NCBI GenBank assembly: GCA_019418225.1
Contig: DYCF01000049.1
Location: forward strand, 1-32,899
Length of the DNA stretch: 32,899 nt
Reading direction: 5' to 3'
DNA from: Clostridiales bacterium
Lineage (GTDB): Bacteria; Bacillota; Clostridia; Lachnospirales; Cellulosilyticaceae
Each line of letters begins with the position of its first letter. Positions within the stretch are counted from its first letter, which is position 1. Shown piece by piece: positions 23,656 through 32,851 of this stretch. The notes beneath the pieces were generated by a model, which was not told the DNA's origin, did not search any database, and saw nothing but the letters and a program-made list of their open reading frames with translations. A program made the translations under genes and the position numbers.

Positions 23656-24618
23656 ATGAGACGAGAAATACAATATAAGATAGATACAACATATGAGGGC
23701 CAGTCTATAGGTATGTTTTTAAAAGCAAAGGAATATTCCAGAGGAATTTTAATAGAACTTAAGAAAACCAAGACAGGTATTCGTAAAAATGGTGTTTGGG
23801 CGGGCGTAAATGAAATAATAAAGGCTGGCGATGTACTAGATATATGTTTGACGGAAGAAAGCTCCTCTGAAAATATTGTGCCAAAGCAGTATGACTTAGA
23901 TATCTTATATGAAGACGAAGATATTTTAGTACTCAATAAACCTCATGATACGCCAATTCACCCATCTATTAATAATTACGATAATACACTAGCTAATGGC
24001 GTTGTATATTATTATAAAGACCAGGAAAAGCCTTATGTATTTCGCTGTATCAATCGATTAGATAGAGACACCACAGGGGTAACGATTATTGCTAAGAATA
24101 TGCTCAGTGCAAGTATTTTATCAAATAGGATGCAAGCGCGAGGATTAACACGAACCTATATAGCCTTTGTAGAAGGATTAGTAGAGGAAGAAGGTATTAT
24201 AGATTTACCTATTGGTAGGATGGAAGGAACAATTATTAAGCGACAAGTAGATGAAAAGGACGGAAAACGGGCAGTGACGCATTATCGTAGACTTGAGGTT
24301 ATTCATGTAGAGGGGCAGCTTGTATCAGTTGTTGCCTTACGTTTAGAAACGGGACGTACCCATCAAATCCGTGTGCATATGTCACATATAGGACATCCCC
24401 TTTTAGGAGACTTCTTATATAATGAAAATAACCATATGCTTACAAGACAAGGGCTACATGCAGCCGAAATAGGTTTTTATCATCCTATAACAGGAGCGTA
24501 TATGAATATAGTAGCGCCATTGCCTGAAGATATGGAAAGGTTGTTACAAAATTCCGGTGAAAAGGTAAAGAAATCGGAGGAATTAGCTATTAAGTTAAGA
24601 AAGATGATGTGGCATTAG
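23656..24618 (+). CDS. RluA-family pseudouridine synthase
   Basis: A 320-residue enzyme with an S4-like N-terminal region (residues about 10-70, SIGMFLKAKEYSRGILIELK) and an RluA catalytic domain. The catalytic aspartate is Asp136 in NRLDRDTTG. The ETGRTHQIRVHMSHIGHPLLGD block follows near residue 240. Such enzymes turn specific uridines in rRNA or tRNA into pseudouridine; RluD-like 23S sites are likely but cannot be fixed by sequence. It has its own spacing from thiH (79 bp) and no visible terminator between. Confidence 0.93.
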   Translation: MRREIQYKIDTTYEGQSIGMFLKAKEYSRGILIELKKTKTGIRKNGVWAGVNEIIKAGDVLDICLTEESSSENIVPKQYDLDILYEDEDILVLNKPHDTPIHPSINNYDNTLANGVVYYYKDQEKPYVFRCINRLDRDTTGVTIIAKNMLSASILSNRMQARGLTRTYIAFVEGLVEEEGIIDLPIGRMEGTIIKRQVDEKDGKRAVTHYRRLEVIHVEGQLVSVVALRLETGRTHQIRVHMSHIGHPLLGDFLYNENNHMLTRQGLHAAEIGFYHPITGAYMNIVAPLPEDMERLLQNSGEKVKKSEELAIKLRKMMWH

Positions 24619-24650
24619 CTGGCGATATTTAATGATAAATAAATATAAAC

Positions 24651-24678
24651 TTGAATTTAAAAACTATTGCGTTAAAAT
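24651..24678 (+). promoter_or_regulatory. Promoter for the acyltransferase gene
   Basis: TTGAAT at 24651-24656, a 16-bp spacer and TAAAAT at 24673-24678. Confidence 0.4.
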
Positions 24679-24719
24679 AAAAATGGATAAATTAGTTGAG
24701 TTGGGGAAGGGGAAATTTT

Positions 24720-25508
24720 ATGAATTTATTTAATGCAAGTTCTTTAGTTAATGAGGAAGCTATAACAGAAATATTACCTATTATAGATAACCCAGTAGAA
24801 CTAAGGCAGAAATTAATTGGCTTTAAACAAAAGATTTTACAAACATATAATTTCAAAGTTTATAATTTGCCAAAGGATTTTACGACGACATCATATATAA
24901 TAGCCTCTAATCATTTAACAGATTCTGATGCGCCACTCATAATGAGTTATTATTATGAGCTTATGCATCAAGTTTTAGAGACTTATCCTCAGTTATTTGT
25001 TTTTGCAAAAGAAAATTGCTTCAATGGTGTTTCTATACCTAAAGAATTAACACCTATACTAGAGATGGAAAAAGTTTGTGCAGTTGATCGTACCAGTTCG
25101 GGCGGCTCAATTGCAACAATGAGGGAAGCTGAAAGATGGTATTCTCAAGGTGAAAAGCCAAGGCATTTTCTCATATTTGCCCAAGGCACGATTTATGATA
25201 TCAATAAGGATAAAGCAGAGGATATAGAAAGAGGTGCCTTTTGGCTTGCAAAGGTACTAGGCATTCCTGTTTTACCTGCTTTTATTGAACAAGCTGTTGA
25301 AGGGGAAGAAAATCGTTTAATATTTGGACAACCAATAGTTATTCCAAAGGGGTGTCGGGACTTTATGCCTTATAAACAGCTTTGGTTAGAAAGAGTCATT
25401 GAAGCAGAAAATGAGCTAGAAACACTTACAGGTATTCCTGCAAGAGAAACTGTGCTTGATGCGGAACATCAAACGCGAAAAAGATTTAATAAAGTAAAGA
25501 CAATGTGA
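24720..25508 (+). CDS. PlsC-like acyltransferase
   Basis: A 262-residue protein with the acyltransferase motif HxxxxD as His65 to Asp70 in ASNHLTDSDAP. A later FAQGTIYD stands where PlsC has FPEGTRS. It is likely a lysophosphatidate or related glycerophospholipid acyltransferase acting at the membrane face. The glutamate of the second motif is replaced (QGT rather than EGT), which is unusual and may mean a different substrate. The ATG at 24720 follows a GGGGAAGGGGAAA site; an upstream in-frame start would add eight residues that overlap that site. No transmembrane helix is obvious. Confidence 0.8.
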   Translation: MNLFNASSLVNEEAITEILPIIDNPVELRQKLIGFKQKILQTYNFKVYNLPKDFTTTSYIIASNHLTDSDAPLIMSYYYELMHQVLETYPQLFVFAKENCFNGVSIPKELTPILEMEKVCAVDRTSSGGSIATMREAERWYSQGEKPRHFLIFAQGTIYDINKDKAEDIERGAFWLAKVLGIPVLPAFIEQAVEGEENRLIFGQPIVIPKGCRDFMPYKQLWLERVIEAENELETLTGIPARETVLDAEHQTRKRFNKVKTM

Positions 25509-25587
25509 GTATTAAAAAAATTTATGTGATTTAAACTAGAAAGTATGTATGAAATCTGATATAATGATTAAAGAATAAAATAAATAT

Positions 25588-25650
25588 TAAGCGCGTATAA
25601 TGGTTCAGCGAAAAACTTTTTTAAGTTTTTCGCTATTTTTTTTGCGCTTA
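25588..25650 (+). terminator. Terminator nested within an outer stem
   Basis: AGCGAAAAACTT (25607-25618) and AAGTTTTTCGCT (25623-25634) form a perfect 12-bp stem with a TTTT loop followed by eight T. An outer stem TAAGCGC (25588-25594) with GCGCTTA (25644-25650) encloses it together with the T-run. The rest of the 278-bp gap to 25787 is AT-rich with no gene seen. Confidence 0.88.
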
Positions 25651-25786
25651 TATAGATTTCACATTTATTAGTTATTCATAATCTTTAGCAATGTGAAATC
25701 ATTAGGAGAAAACAATTTACGTACATGTATATTTCAAATTTGTAGTTGGTTTCTCTATAGTTTTCGTAAAATAAGGAGGAGAAAAA

Positions 25787-26287
25787 ATGGATTTTTACAT
25801 GAAGTTACCAAGAAATAAGAAGGAGTTTGCATTATTTATGGTTGTGATTTCAATAATCTCAGTGAATATTATTGCGCCACTCATTACGTGTTTTGAAATA
25901 GGCTTTCATTTTAGCGTGTGGATGGATGTATTGCGGGTGATACCATTTATTTGGATAAGTGTTATTGTACTTGTACTTCTGACACATAAGCCAGCAGAAT
26001 ACCTAACACATAAAATCATACACAAAGATGATAGTTTTAATGCGCATATGACGATTAACATCTTATGTAATGTATTTTTAATGTCGATTTTCTTAACAGT
26101 AATTGGGACATGGATTGGGAGCAGAAGTGTGACATTAGAGCCTATAAGAATGTTCTTTTATAAATGGCCAAGAAACTTTGCTATTGCATTTGCAGTAGAA
26201 GCATTAGTAGCACAACCTATTGCAAGGTTTGTGATGTTAAAACTTCATCAAAGACAAGGCCAAGAAGTCTATAATGCTGCAGAGTAG
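25787..26287 (+). CDS. DUF2798-type membrane protein
   Basis: A 166-residue protein with four hydrophobic segments arranged as two similar halves. The second half holds WPRNFAIAFAVEALVAQPIAR, the signature of the DUF2798 family. The first half has the matching PRNKKEFALFMVVISIISVN. The function of the family is unknown. It follows AAGGAGGAG, has a clear terminator behind it and stands as a single gene. Confidence 0.85.
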   Translation: MDFYMKLPRNKKEFALFMVVISIISVNIIAPLITCFEIGFHFSVWMDVLRVIPFIWISVIVLVLLTHKPAEYLTHKIIHKDDSFNAHMTINILCNVFLMSIFLTVIGTWIGSRSVTLEPIRMFFYKWPRNFAIAFAVEALVAQPIARFVMLKLHQRQGQEVYNAAE

Positions 26288-26307
26288 TTAGTGAGTTGTT
26301 TTTAAAA

Positions 26308-26358
26308 AATAATGAGGTAGTGTGAAGTTTATAGTTCACGCTACCTCATTATTTTTTT
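26308..26358 (+). terminator. Intrinsic terminator after the DUF2798 gene
   Basis: An almost perfect 19-bp stem (AATAATGAGGTAGTGTGAA with TTCACGCTACCTCATTATT) and seven T. The symmetrical A-run on the left could let it work on both strands. Confidence 0.94.
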
Positions 26359-26514
26359 ATAGCGCTACAAAATAATACTTTTGAAAATTGAGAGTCCGTA
26401 GTTCATTAGTAAAAAAGGTTAAAGATGTTATAAAATTATATAGTTGTGCTATACTGACAGATATAAAGATAGAAATCCAATATAGGGACATTACAATAGA
26501 GATAGGACGTATAG

Positions 26515-27198
26515 ATGAGAATTAATAAATTATTAAGTAACAAAGGAATTTGTTCTAGAAAAAGGGCTAATGAAATCATAGAAGCAGGCAGAGTCATTGT
26601 AAATGGCAAGCTTTGCATTAAAGGACAGTGGGTAGAGGAAACAGATGATATATATATAGATGGCACGCCGTTAAAGGCAAAAGAAAAGGTGTATATTATT
26701 TTAAATAAACCTGTAGGCATAACTTGCACTGCGGCAGAGGAAGTTAAGGATAACATTATTGAATATGTAGGTTACAAAGATTATATATTTCCCGTAGGGA
26801 GGCTCGATAAAGATTCAAGAGGGCTTATACTTATGACTAATGATGGAGATTTAGCAAATGCTATACTTGCATCAGATAATGAACATGAGAAGGAATACAT
26901 TGTAACTGTTGATAAGCCTTTTGATGAAGCCTTTATAAGTGGCATGTCAAAGGGGGTAGACTTAGGAAAAGAAGTAACGAGGCCTTGTAAAATAGAGGCT
27001 ATAAGTGAGGATACCTTTAGAATTATATTAACGCAAGGATTAAATAGACAGATTAGACGCATGAGTAAGCATTTTGGGTATGAGGTAATTCGTTTGGAAC
27101 GTATTAGACTGCTTTGTATTGAGCTAAACGAACTAGCTTATGGCAGTTGGCGCAAACTTACAGAGATAGAGTTAGAAAATTTGAAAAAAACGATTTAA
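26515..27198 (+). CDS. rluF: RluF-like 23S rRNA pseudouridine synthase
   Basis: A 227-residue RsuA-type enzyme. An S4 RNA-binding domain (residues 1-60, MRINKLLSNKGICSRKRANE) precedes the catalytic domain. The catalytic aspartate is Asp98 in VGRLDKDSRGL, and NKPVGITCT and LNRQIRRMSKHFGYEV are typical. GITCT favours the RluF branch (23S U2604) over RluB or RsuA; branch assignment is moderately sure. The ATG at 26515 lies close behind an extended -10 promoter (TGC-TATACT at 26450-26455). Confidence 0.9.
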   Translation: MRINKLLSNKGICSRKRANEIIEAGRVIVNGKLCIKGQWVEETDDIYIDGTPLKAKEKVYIILNKPVGITCTAAEEVKDNIIEYVGYKDYIFPVGRLDKDSRGLILMTNDGDLANAILASDNEHEKEYIVTVDKPFDEAFISGMSKGVDLGKEVTRPCKIEAISEDTFRIILTQGLNRQIRRMSKHFGYEVIRLERIRLLCIELNELAYGSWRKLTEIELENLKKTI

Positions 27199-27314
27199 AT
27201 CTATATGCTGGCGATTAAATTTTCGCGTCGTTATAGTATAATAAAAACGAAGACGGGAAAATAAATGGCCATAAGAAGAGAAATAAAAAGGGGTTTAATA
27301 AAGAGGGGAAAGTT

Positions 27315-28412
27315 ATGGCGAATATAGAAGATTATTTAGAATGGCGTGGTGACTTAACATTTAATCAGGCACCATTTAATGAAGTGGATAATTTAATTTT
27401 ATCTGCACTGTCATATATCGTTTTTGATGGCATTGTGCCAGGGCCAGCTTATAAAGATGTCATTACATTAGAAGAAGCAAGTAAATTGTTTTTTAAGATG
27501 TATACGGCGCAGGATCTTGCAGTACAAAATACTTTTACCAGATTAGTGCCTTTTATCTTAAAGAAGGTGGCATATACTGAGCGTTTCAAACATGTAGGCT
27601 TATGCAAATATGTAAGTACAATAGATTATAAAGATGAAAAGCAATTTGCAGCACTGCATATTTTGTTAGAGGATGGGAGCACCTATATATCTTATAGAGG
27701 AACAGATGATACATTAGTAGGCTGGAAAGAAGATTTAAACATGACCTACATGATGCCTGTGCCATCTCAGATTGAAGCACTAAGATATTTAGAGGAGACT
27801 ACAAGAAAGAGCAAAAGACCTTTAAGAATAGGTGGACACTCAAAGGGAGGAAATTTAGCAATCTATGCAGCCATTAATTGTGGAGATAAATTAAAAAAGC
27901 GCATTATTGAAATTTATAATAATGATGGACCAGGTTTTTATGAAGATGTAATTGAAAGTAAAGGTTATAAAGAGATGTTACATAAAATTAAGACCATTAT
28001 CCCAGAGTCTTCAATAATTGGTATGCTTTTAGAGCATCAAGAGGAGTATGTGATTGTAAAGAGTAAGAAAAAAGGTATTTTACAGCACGATATTATGAAT
28101 TGGGAAGTATTAGGGCCAAAGCTTATCTACTTAGAGAGCGTTAGTAAAAATAGTCAGAAGCTTGATCATACGATTAAATCATGGCTTCAGAATACAGAAC
28201 GTTCTCAAAGAGCACAATTTATAGAAGCATTATTTAGAGCATTAGAGTCTACAGGCGCTAAAACAGTAAGTGAACTAACAGCAGATAAGATAAAAAATAT
28301 TAATAGTGTATTAAAAACGTGGGGGGCTATGGAAGAGACTACGAAAGAAATGGTCATAAAGACACTTAAAATTATGGCAAGTGAATATTATAAATTATTT
28401 TTAAGAGGATAG
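27315..28412 (+). CDS. DUF2974 (Mbeg1-like) alpha/beta hydrolase
   Basis: A 365-residue protein of the DUF2974 family, related to class 3 lipases. ISYRGTDDTLVGWKEDLNM (126-144) is the family lipase-like segment, and the nucleophile is Ser176 in GGHSKGGNLA. The second half is helical and charged, with no known motif. There is no signal peptide, so it is cytoplasmic. The natural substrate is unknown. The start at 27315 follows GAGGGGAAAG. The SGNH esterase gene comes 45 bp later on the same strand, perhaps in one transcript. Confidence 0.88.
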   Translation: MANIEDYLEWRGDLTFNQAPFNEVDNLILSALSYIVFDGIVPGPAYKDVITLEEASKLFFKMYTAQDLAVQNTFTRLVPFILKKVAYTERFKHVGLCKYVSTIDYKDEKQFAALHILLEDGSTYISYRGTDDTLVGWKEDLNMTYMMPVPSQIEALRYLEETTRKSKRPLRIGGHSKGGNLAIYAAINCGDKLKKRIIEIYNNDGPGFYEDVIESKGYKEMLHKIKTIIPESSIIGMLLEHQEEYVIVKSKKKGILQHDIMNWEVLGPKLIYLESVSKNSQKLDHTIKSWLQNTERSQRAQFIEALFRALESTGAKTVSELTADKIKNINSVLKTWGAMEETTKEMVIKTLKIMASEYYKLFLRG

Positions 28413-28457
28413 GCGTTTTTCAGGAGATAAGACTTTTAGAAGGTGGAGGAGAAGTAC

Positions 28458-29570
28458 ATGGATTTAAAAGCTTATGCAGTAAAGGACATTATGAATTTAA
28501 AGGTTTTAGGAAGAACGACCAAAAGCAGGGAGCCACTTACATTATTTTGGACAGGAAGCGGAATTGAATGTAATGTGAAAGCTTCTGAACTTTGGGTAGA
28601 AGTAGAAGCAGATTATGATTGCTATGAGCCTTGGATTAGTGTGGTGATTAATGGGGCTTATATCACACGTAGGATGGTTGAAAGGGGAAAACAGTGGATT
28701 TGTCTTTTTCGTAATATGAATCCACAAGTTATAAAAAATGTGAAACTTTTAAAAGAAGTGCAGGCAATGTCTGGTGATGAAAAGCACTGCTTGCAGATTA
28801 GCAGATTTAAGACAGATGGAAGCTTTGAACCTGTAGCGGCATATCCTTATAAGCTTGAATTTATAGGGGATAGCATTACATCAGGAGAAGGCGCTATAGG
28901 TGCCCTTAAAGAAGAAGATTGGATTTCCATGTGGTTCAGTACTGAAAATAACTATGCTGTTATGACAGCCAATGCATTAAATGCAGATTATCATATTATT
29001 TCTCAAAGTGGCTGGGGAGTTCTGACAAGTTGGGATAACAATCCATATGGCGCGTTACCTCTTTATTATGAGAAGGTATGTGGCCTTTTAAAGGGAAAGC
29101 AAAATGAACTGATTGGGGCACAAAGGGAATATGACTTTGCAAGCTGGCAGCCAGATGCAGTAATTATTAATTTAGGAACAAATGATAGCGGTGCATTTAA
29201 TTCGGCGAAGTGGGAAGATGAAAAAACAGGCGAGTCACATAAACAACGTATGAACGAAGACGGTTCATATAATGAAGAAGATTTAAATGCTTTTAAAGAA
29301 GCAGTAATAAGTTTCTTGGAGAAACTTAGAAAATATAATCCGAATGCTAGGTTGATATGGGTGTATGGCATGCTAGGTAATCCGTTAGAAACAGCCATTC
29401 TTGAGGCGATTCAGCGATATAAGGAAAAAACTGATGATAAGAAAGTAGAATTCCTAGGGCTGCCTGATACCACAAAAGAAACTGTGGGAGCAAGACAGCA
29501 TCCAGGAGTTAAAGCACATAGAGCAGCTTCCGAAGTTATTATAAAGCGTTTAAAGGAATTACTTATTTAG
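28458..29570 (+). CDS. SGNH/GDSL esterase, CE2-like
   Basis: A 370-residue protein. Residues 1-130 look like a beta-sandwich (LTLFWTGSGIECNVKASELW). Residues 130-370 are an SGNH hydrolase with Ser139 in EFIGDSITSGEG, the GTND block (240-243) and His348 in HPGVKAH. A jelly-roll followed by SGNH is the layout of family CE2 acetyl esterases, which remove acetyl groups from xylan or mannan fragments. There is no signal peptide, so it would act on imported oligosaccharides. The ATG at 28458 is chosen because GGTGGAGGAG (28442-28451) precedes it. Its end overlaps the convergent panE end by 12 bp. Confidence 0.87.
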   Translation: MDLKAYAVKDIMNLKVLGRTTKSREPLTLFWTGSGIECNVKASELWVEVEADYDCYEPWISVVINGAYITRRMVERGKQWICLFRNMNPQVIKNVKLLKEVQAMSGDEKHCLQISRFKTDGSFEPVAAYPYKLEFIGDSITSGEGAIGALKEEDWISMWFSTENNYAVMTANALNADYHIISQSGWGVLTSWDNNPYGALPLYYEKVCGLLKGKQNELIGAQREYDFASWQPDAVIINLGTNDSGAFNSAKWEDEKTGESHKQRMNEDGSYNEEDLNAFKEAVISFLEKLRKYNPNARLIWVYGMLGNPLETAILEAIQRYKEKTDDKKVEFLGLPDTTKETVGARQHPGVKAHRAASEVIIKRLKELLI

Positions 29571-30686
29571 TTGCATAACAGGAAGTAATAAATCTAGATT
29601 AGCAAAGTTAAATGTATATTCGTGGTTTTCTATACCATGGATGATTTCTACAATTTGATCATTATAAGGGGTAGGAATGTGAAGGCGTTTACCATAGGCA
29701 CAGACAATGCCATTGATGTAATCTACTTCACAGGCCTTCCCCTTTTCTAAGTCCTGAAGCATACTTGCTTTAAGAAGTTTGTGAGGCTTAATGGCAAGAC
29801 GTATAAGAAGTGAAGTTAAGAGATATTTAGGATAATGGTTAAAATAAAACATTTTTGCCATCTTACCATCTTGCGTTTTCGTAACATCAATGCCAGATGC
29901 TCTAGCGATATCAATACATTCTTTGATGATATGTAGGGCGTATTGACGGGATAATTTATTTTCAATAACTTCTCCAAATGTACAGCCTAATACAGCAGAA
30001 AGTCCACTACAAGAAGCATTAATTAAAAGTTTATTCCATCTGATAATAAGAATATTTGCAGAAATACTAGTAGGGCACATAAGTTCCAATATTTCTTTTA
30101 GTGCTAGAAGTTTATCATCTACACTGCCATTTATACGACCAATCTTAAAAGACATGCTATGGGGCATAGAAGTAAGTTCAGAGACGCCAGGAGCCTGCAA
30201 AGTTGCCCCCCAAGAGACTATGCCTCCAATGAGATGAGTCTCCCCAACTATTTCAGCAAGTTCAGGTTCAGGAAGACCGTTCTGAAGTGTACAAAGTACG
30301 CCATCTGCTTTAAGTAGAGGTAAAATATCCATGGCAATTTCAGTATTGTGATGTTGCTTAGTGAGTAAAATGATAAAATCATAGCCAGATGTCATTTCTT
30401 CAGGTAATAGGGCAGTTACTGGGACACAAAAATGAGTTGTACCGATAACTTTAGCTCCATTTGTATTTAGTGCATTAACATGTTCAGGATTATGATGAAT
30501 AAGATCCACTGATAAACCACTTTTGGCAAGATAAGCCCCCAGAACAACACCAAGGGAACCAGCTCCATAAATGGCTATTTTCATATCCTTATATTTTTTG
30601 ATAGTAGGCGTTAAACTGTTAGGATTATTTTTGGTGATAGAAGAAGTACTAGGTGAATCTAATAGTGAAAAGGTATTTACGCTCAT
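29559..30686 (-). CDS. panE: 2-dehydropantoate 2-reductase (ketopantoate reductase)
   Basis: A 375-residue protein whose core starts at MKIAIYGAGSLGVVLGAYLA, the NADPH-binding motif of PanE. ILLTKQHHN and LCTLQNGLPEPE follow, and the C-terminal helical domain has RWNKLLINASCSGLSAVLG with the catalytic lysine type. It reduces ketopantoate to pantoate for coenzyme A. The first 34 residues (Ser-, Asn- and Pro-rich) precede the core. I keep the start at 30686 because AAAGGAGATATAACC stands just before it, but the core ATG at 30584 has a weak AAGGAT and would give a standard 341-residue protein. It converges with the SGNH gene. Confidence 0.88.
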   Translation of the reverse strand: MSVNTFSLLDSPSTSSITKNNPNSLTPTIKKYKDMKIAIYGAGSLGVVLGAYLAKSGLSVDLIHHNPEHVNALNTNGAKVIGTTHFCVPVTALLPEEMTSGYDFIILLTKQHHNTEIAMDILPLLKADGVLCTLQNGLPEPELAEIVGETHLIGGIVSWGATLQAPGVSELTSMPHSMSFKIGRINGSVDDKLLALKEILELMCPTSISANILIIRWNKLLINASCSGLSAVLGCTFGEVIENKLSRQYALHIIKECIDIARASGIDVTKTQDGKMAKMFYFNHYPKYLLTSLLIRLAIKPHKLLKASMLQDLEKGKACEVDYINGIVCAYGKRLHIPTPYNDQIVEIIHGIENHEYTFNFANLDLLLPVMQLNK

Positions 30687-30830
30687 GGTTATATCTCCTT
30701 TGATTTTGGTAGGATTTTATAAAAACTACAAATTTATTGTATATAATAGATATATTGTAATATCGTCTAAAAACAAAAAAATACTAAATATTTAGACAAG
30801 AAATGAGACTGTAACTTGAAGGGAGCGAAT

Positions 30831-31476
30831 ATGAAAAAAGTATTGAAACTAATTATATCCAAGATTCCAATGTTTTTATTTTGTGTCTTATTTATAGGTG
30901 GATATGGAAAATTGTTCGGAAGTGAAAATAGTACAATAGGTGTTGCACTTTTAACGACATTATTGATTTTCTTAAAAAATGATTTTGGATATAATGCGAA
31001 GCAGGCAAGTTTGTCTTTTGTAATACTACTTATTTTAACAGTAGTGGGACCGAAGTTAAGTTTAATCAATCCATTTACCACGTACTATTTGGATTAACTT
31101 TGCAGTGCTCTCTTTAACTTATCATCAACAGGAAGAAAGAGAAAGACGTATGAAATACAGATTACCAGCCACTATTATTGGTTGCAGTGTGTTCTTTATT
31201 TTATTTGAATATGTCATTCCAGATGCTATGCATGGTGCTGTGGCTGTTTTAACAGGATTTGGCGTGATGTTTATTAATTCATACTTTAGAAAAACAATTG
31301 CAAACTCCTTTAGTGCCTTGATATCAGCTATGTTGTTGTATACTACTGGCGGTGCAGTTGTATTTCGTATTTTATCAAATGCAATAGGTGTAGGTGTGGC
31401 AATAATAAGCCATCATGCCTTTGAAAAAATATTTGATAGGATTGCGGTAGAAAACAAAGGTGTTATAACTGAGTAA
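30831..31476 (+). pseudogene. FUSC-like membrane protein gene with an internal deletion
   Basis: Two adjacent frames read as the two ends of one membrane protein. The first (30831-31097) gives MKKVLKLIISKIPMFLF and continues to LSLINPF, then stops shortly after. The other frame, open from before 31072, gives LPRTIWINFAVLSLT, EERERRMKYRLPATIIG and VLTGFGVMFINSYF to the stop at 31476. These resemble the N-terminal 85 and C-terminal 135 residues of FUSC-type proteins of about 340 residues. The middle part is absent and the frame shifts at about 31070-31078. The first ATG has GAAGGGAG in front. A sequence error alone would not remove the middle. Family assignment is moderate. Confidence 0.7.
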
Positions 31477-31519
31477 AAATAAAGTTTTAAATTATCTTCT
31501 TAATATTTTAGTAGAATCA

Positions 31520-31549
31520 TTGTGAGATATGTTTATTTAATGCTAAAAT
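31520..31549 (+). promoter_or_regulatory. Promoter of the alcohol dehydrogenase gene
   Basis: TTGTGA at 31520-31525, an 18-bp spacer, and TGC-TAAAAT with the -10 hexamer at 31544-31549. Confidence 0.5.
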
Positions 31550-31590
31550 ATAGTTAGATTTAAAATAGACAGACATATTAGGAGGAAGAC

Positions 31591-32751
31591 ATGGATAATT
31601 TTATTTTTAATGCCTATACAAAAGTTTACTTTGGAAAAGGAATGATTGAAAAATTACCTGAAGCAATTCATCAACATGGGAAAAATGTATTACTTGTATA
31701 TGGCGGAGGAAGCATTAAGAAAAATGGTATTTATGATACGGCGAAAAGCTTACTTGCCGACTGCAATATTGTAGAATTATCAGGCGTAGACCCTAACCCA
31801 AGAATTGAAAGTGTACGAAAAGGTGTAGCACTTTGCCGTGAGCATAATATAGATGTTATCCTTGCTATTGGCGGCGGCAGCGTTATTGACTGCTCAAAAG
31901 CTATTGGAGCAGGTTACTACTATGAAGGAGATGCTTGGGATATCGTTGTAGATGCGAGCAAAATTACAGAAGTCCTTCCAATCGTGACAGTACTTACACT
32001 TGCCGCAACAGGTTCAGAGATGAATAAGAATGCAGTTATCTCGAATCCAGAACTTAATGAAAAATTAGGCACTGCTTCTATGAAGATGATTCCACAAGCT
32101 TCTATTTTAGATCCAGAATATCTTTATACACTTCCAGCTCAACAAACGGCAGCAGGAACAGCAGATATTATGTCTCATATCTTTGAAAACTACTTTAAAA
32201 AAGATACAGATACATTTGTACAAAATAAATTTGCAGAGGGCTTATTAGAGACATGTATCAAGTACTGCCCAATTGCTTTAAAAGAGCCAACCAATTATGA
32301 AGCAAGAGCAAACCTTATGTGGGCAAGTACATTAGCCCTTAATGGACTCGTAGGAGCAGGTAAAGCAGGTTCATGGACCTGTCATCCAATAGAGCATGAA
32401 CTTAGTGCTTTCTATGATATTACCCATGGTGTAGGTCTAGCTATTTTAACACCAAGATGGATGCGTTATATTTTAAGTGAGAATACAGTAGATAAATTCG
32501 TAGAATACGGTAAGAATGTATGGCACCTCCCAGAAATGGAAGACAAGATGGCATATGCAAATGCAGCCATTGATGCCACGGAAAACTTCTTTAAATCATG
32601 CGGCTTACCTATGACACTTTCGGAAGTAGGAATTGATGAAACGCACTTCGAAATCATGGCCGAAAAATCAGTAAGAATCGGCGGCCTCCAAAACGCCTAC
32701 GTACCACTTGGCAAAGAAGATGTTATAAACATCCTCAAAATGTGCAAATAA
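31591..32751 (+). CDS. Iron-containing alcohol dehydrogenase (butanol dehydrogenase type)
   Basis: A 386-residue group III alcohol dehydrogenase at full length. The nucleotide-binding block is GGGSVIDCSKAIGAG (94-108). The metal ligands are probably Asp192 and His196 in GTADIMSHIFENYF, with His265 (WTCHPIEHE) and His279 (DITHGVGLAIL). It is closest in style to the BdhA/YqhD branch, which reduces butyraldehyde and other aldehydes with NAD(P)H. It would serve fermentation or aldehyde removal in the cytoplasm. The start follows AGGAGGAAG. It is a single-gene unit with its own promoter and terminator. Confidence 0.93.
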   Translation: MDNFIFNAYTKVYFGKGMIEKLPEAIHQHGKNVLLVYGGGSIKKNGIYDTAKSLLADCNIVELSGVDPNPRIESVRKGVALCREHNIDVILAIGGGSVIDCSKAIGAGYYYEGDAWDIVVDASKITEVLPIVTVLTLAATGSEMNKNAVISNPELNEKLGTASMKMIPQASILDPEYLYTLPAQQTAAGTADIMSHIFENYFKKDTDTFVQNKFAEGLLETCIKYCPIALKEPTNYEARANLMWASTLALNGLVGAGKAGSWTCHPIEHELSAFYDITHGVGLAILTPRWMRYILSENTVDKFVEYGKNVWHLPEMEDKMAYANAAIDATENFFKSCGLPMTLSEVGIDETHFEIMAEKSVRIGGLQNAYVPLGKEDVINILKMCK

Positions 32752-32805
32752 TAGGTTGTTAAGTAGATTAAGTAGATATTATTTTAATAAGAGTTACTTG
32801 AATAG

Positions 32806-32848
32806 AAAGAGGGTACTAAAACCATTCGTGGTTTCAGCACCCTCTTTT
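32806..32848 (+). terminator. Intrinsic terminator after the alcohol dehydrogenase gene
   Basis: AAAGAGGGT pairs with ACCCTCTTT, with an inner AAACCA-TTCG-TGGTTT stem, and T at the end. An intron begins about four bases after the stem. Confidence 0.9.
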
Positions 32849-32851
32849 ATG

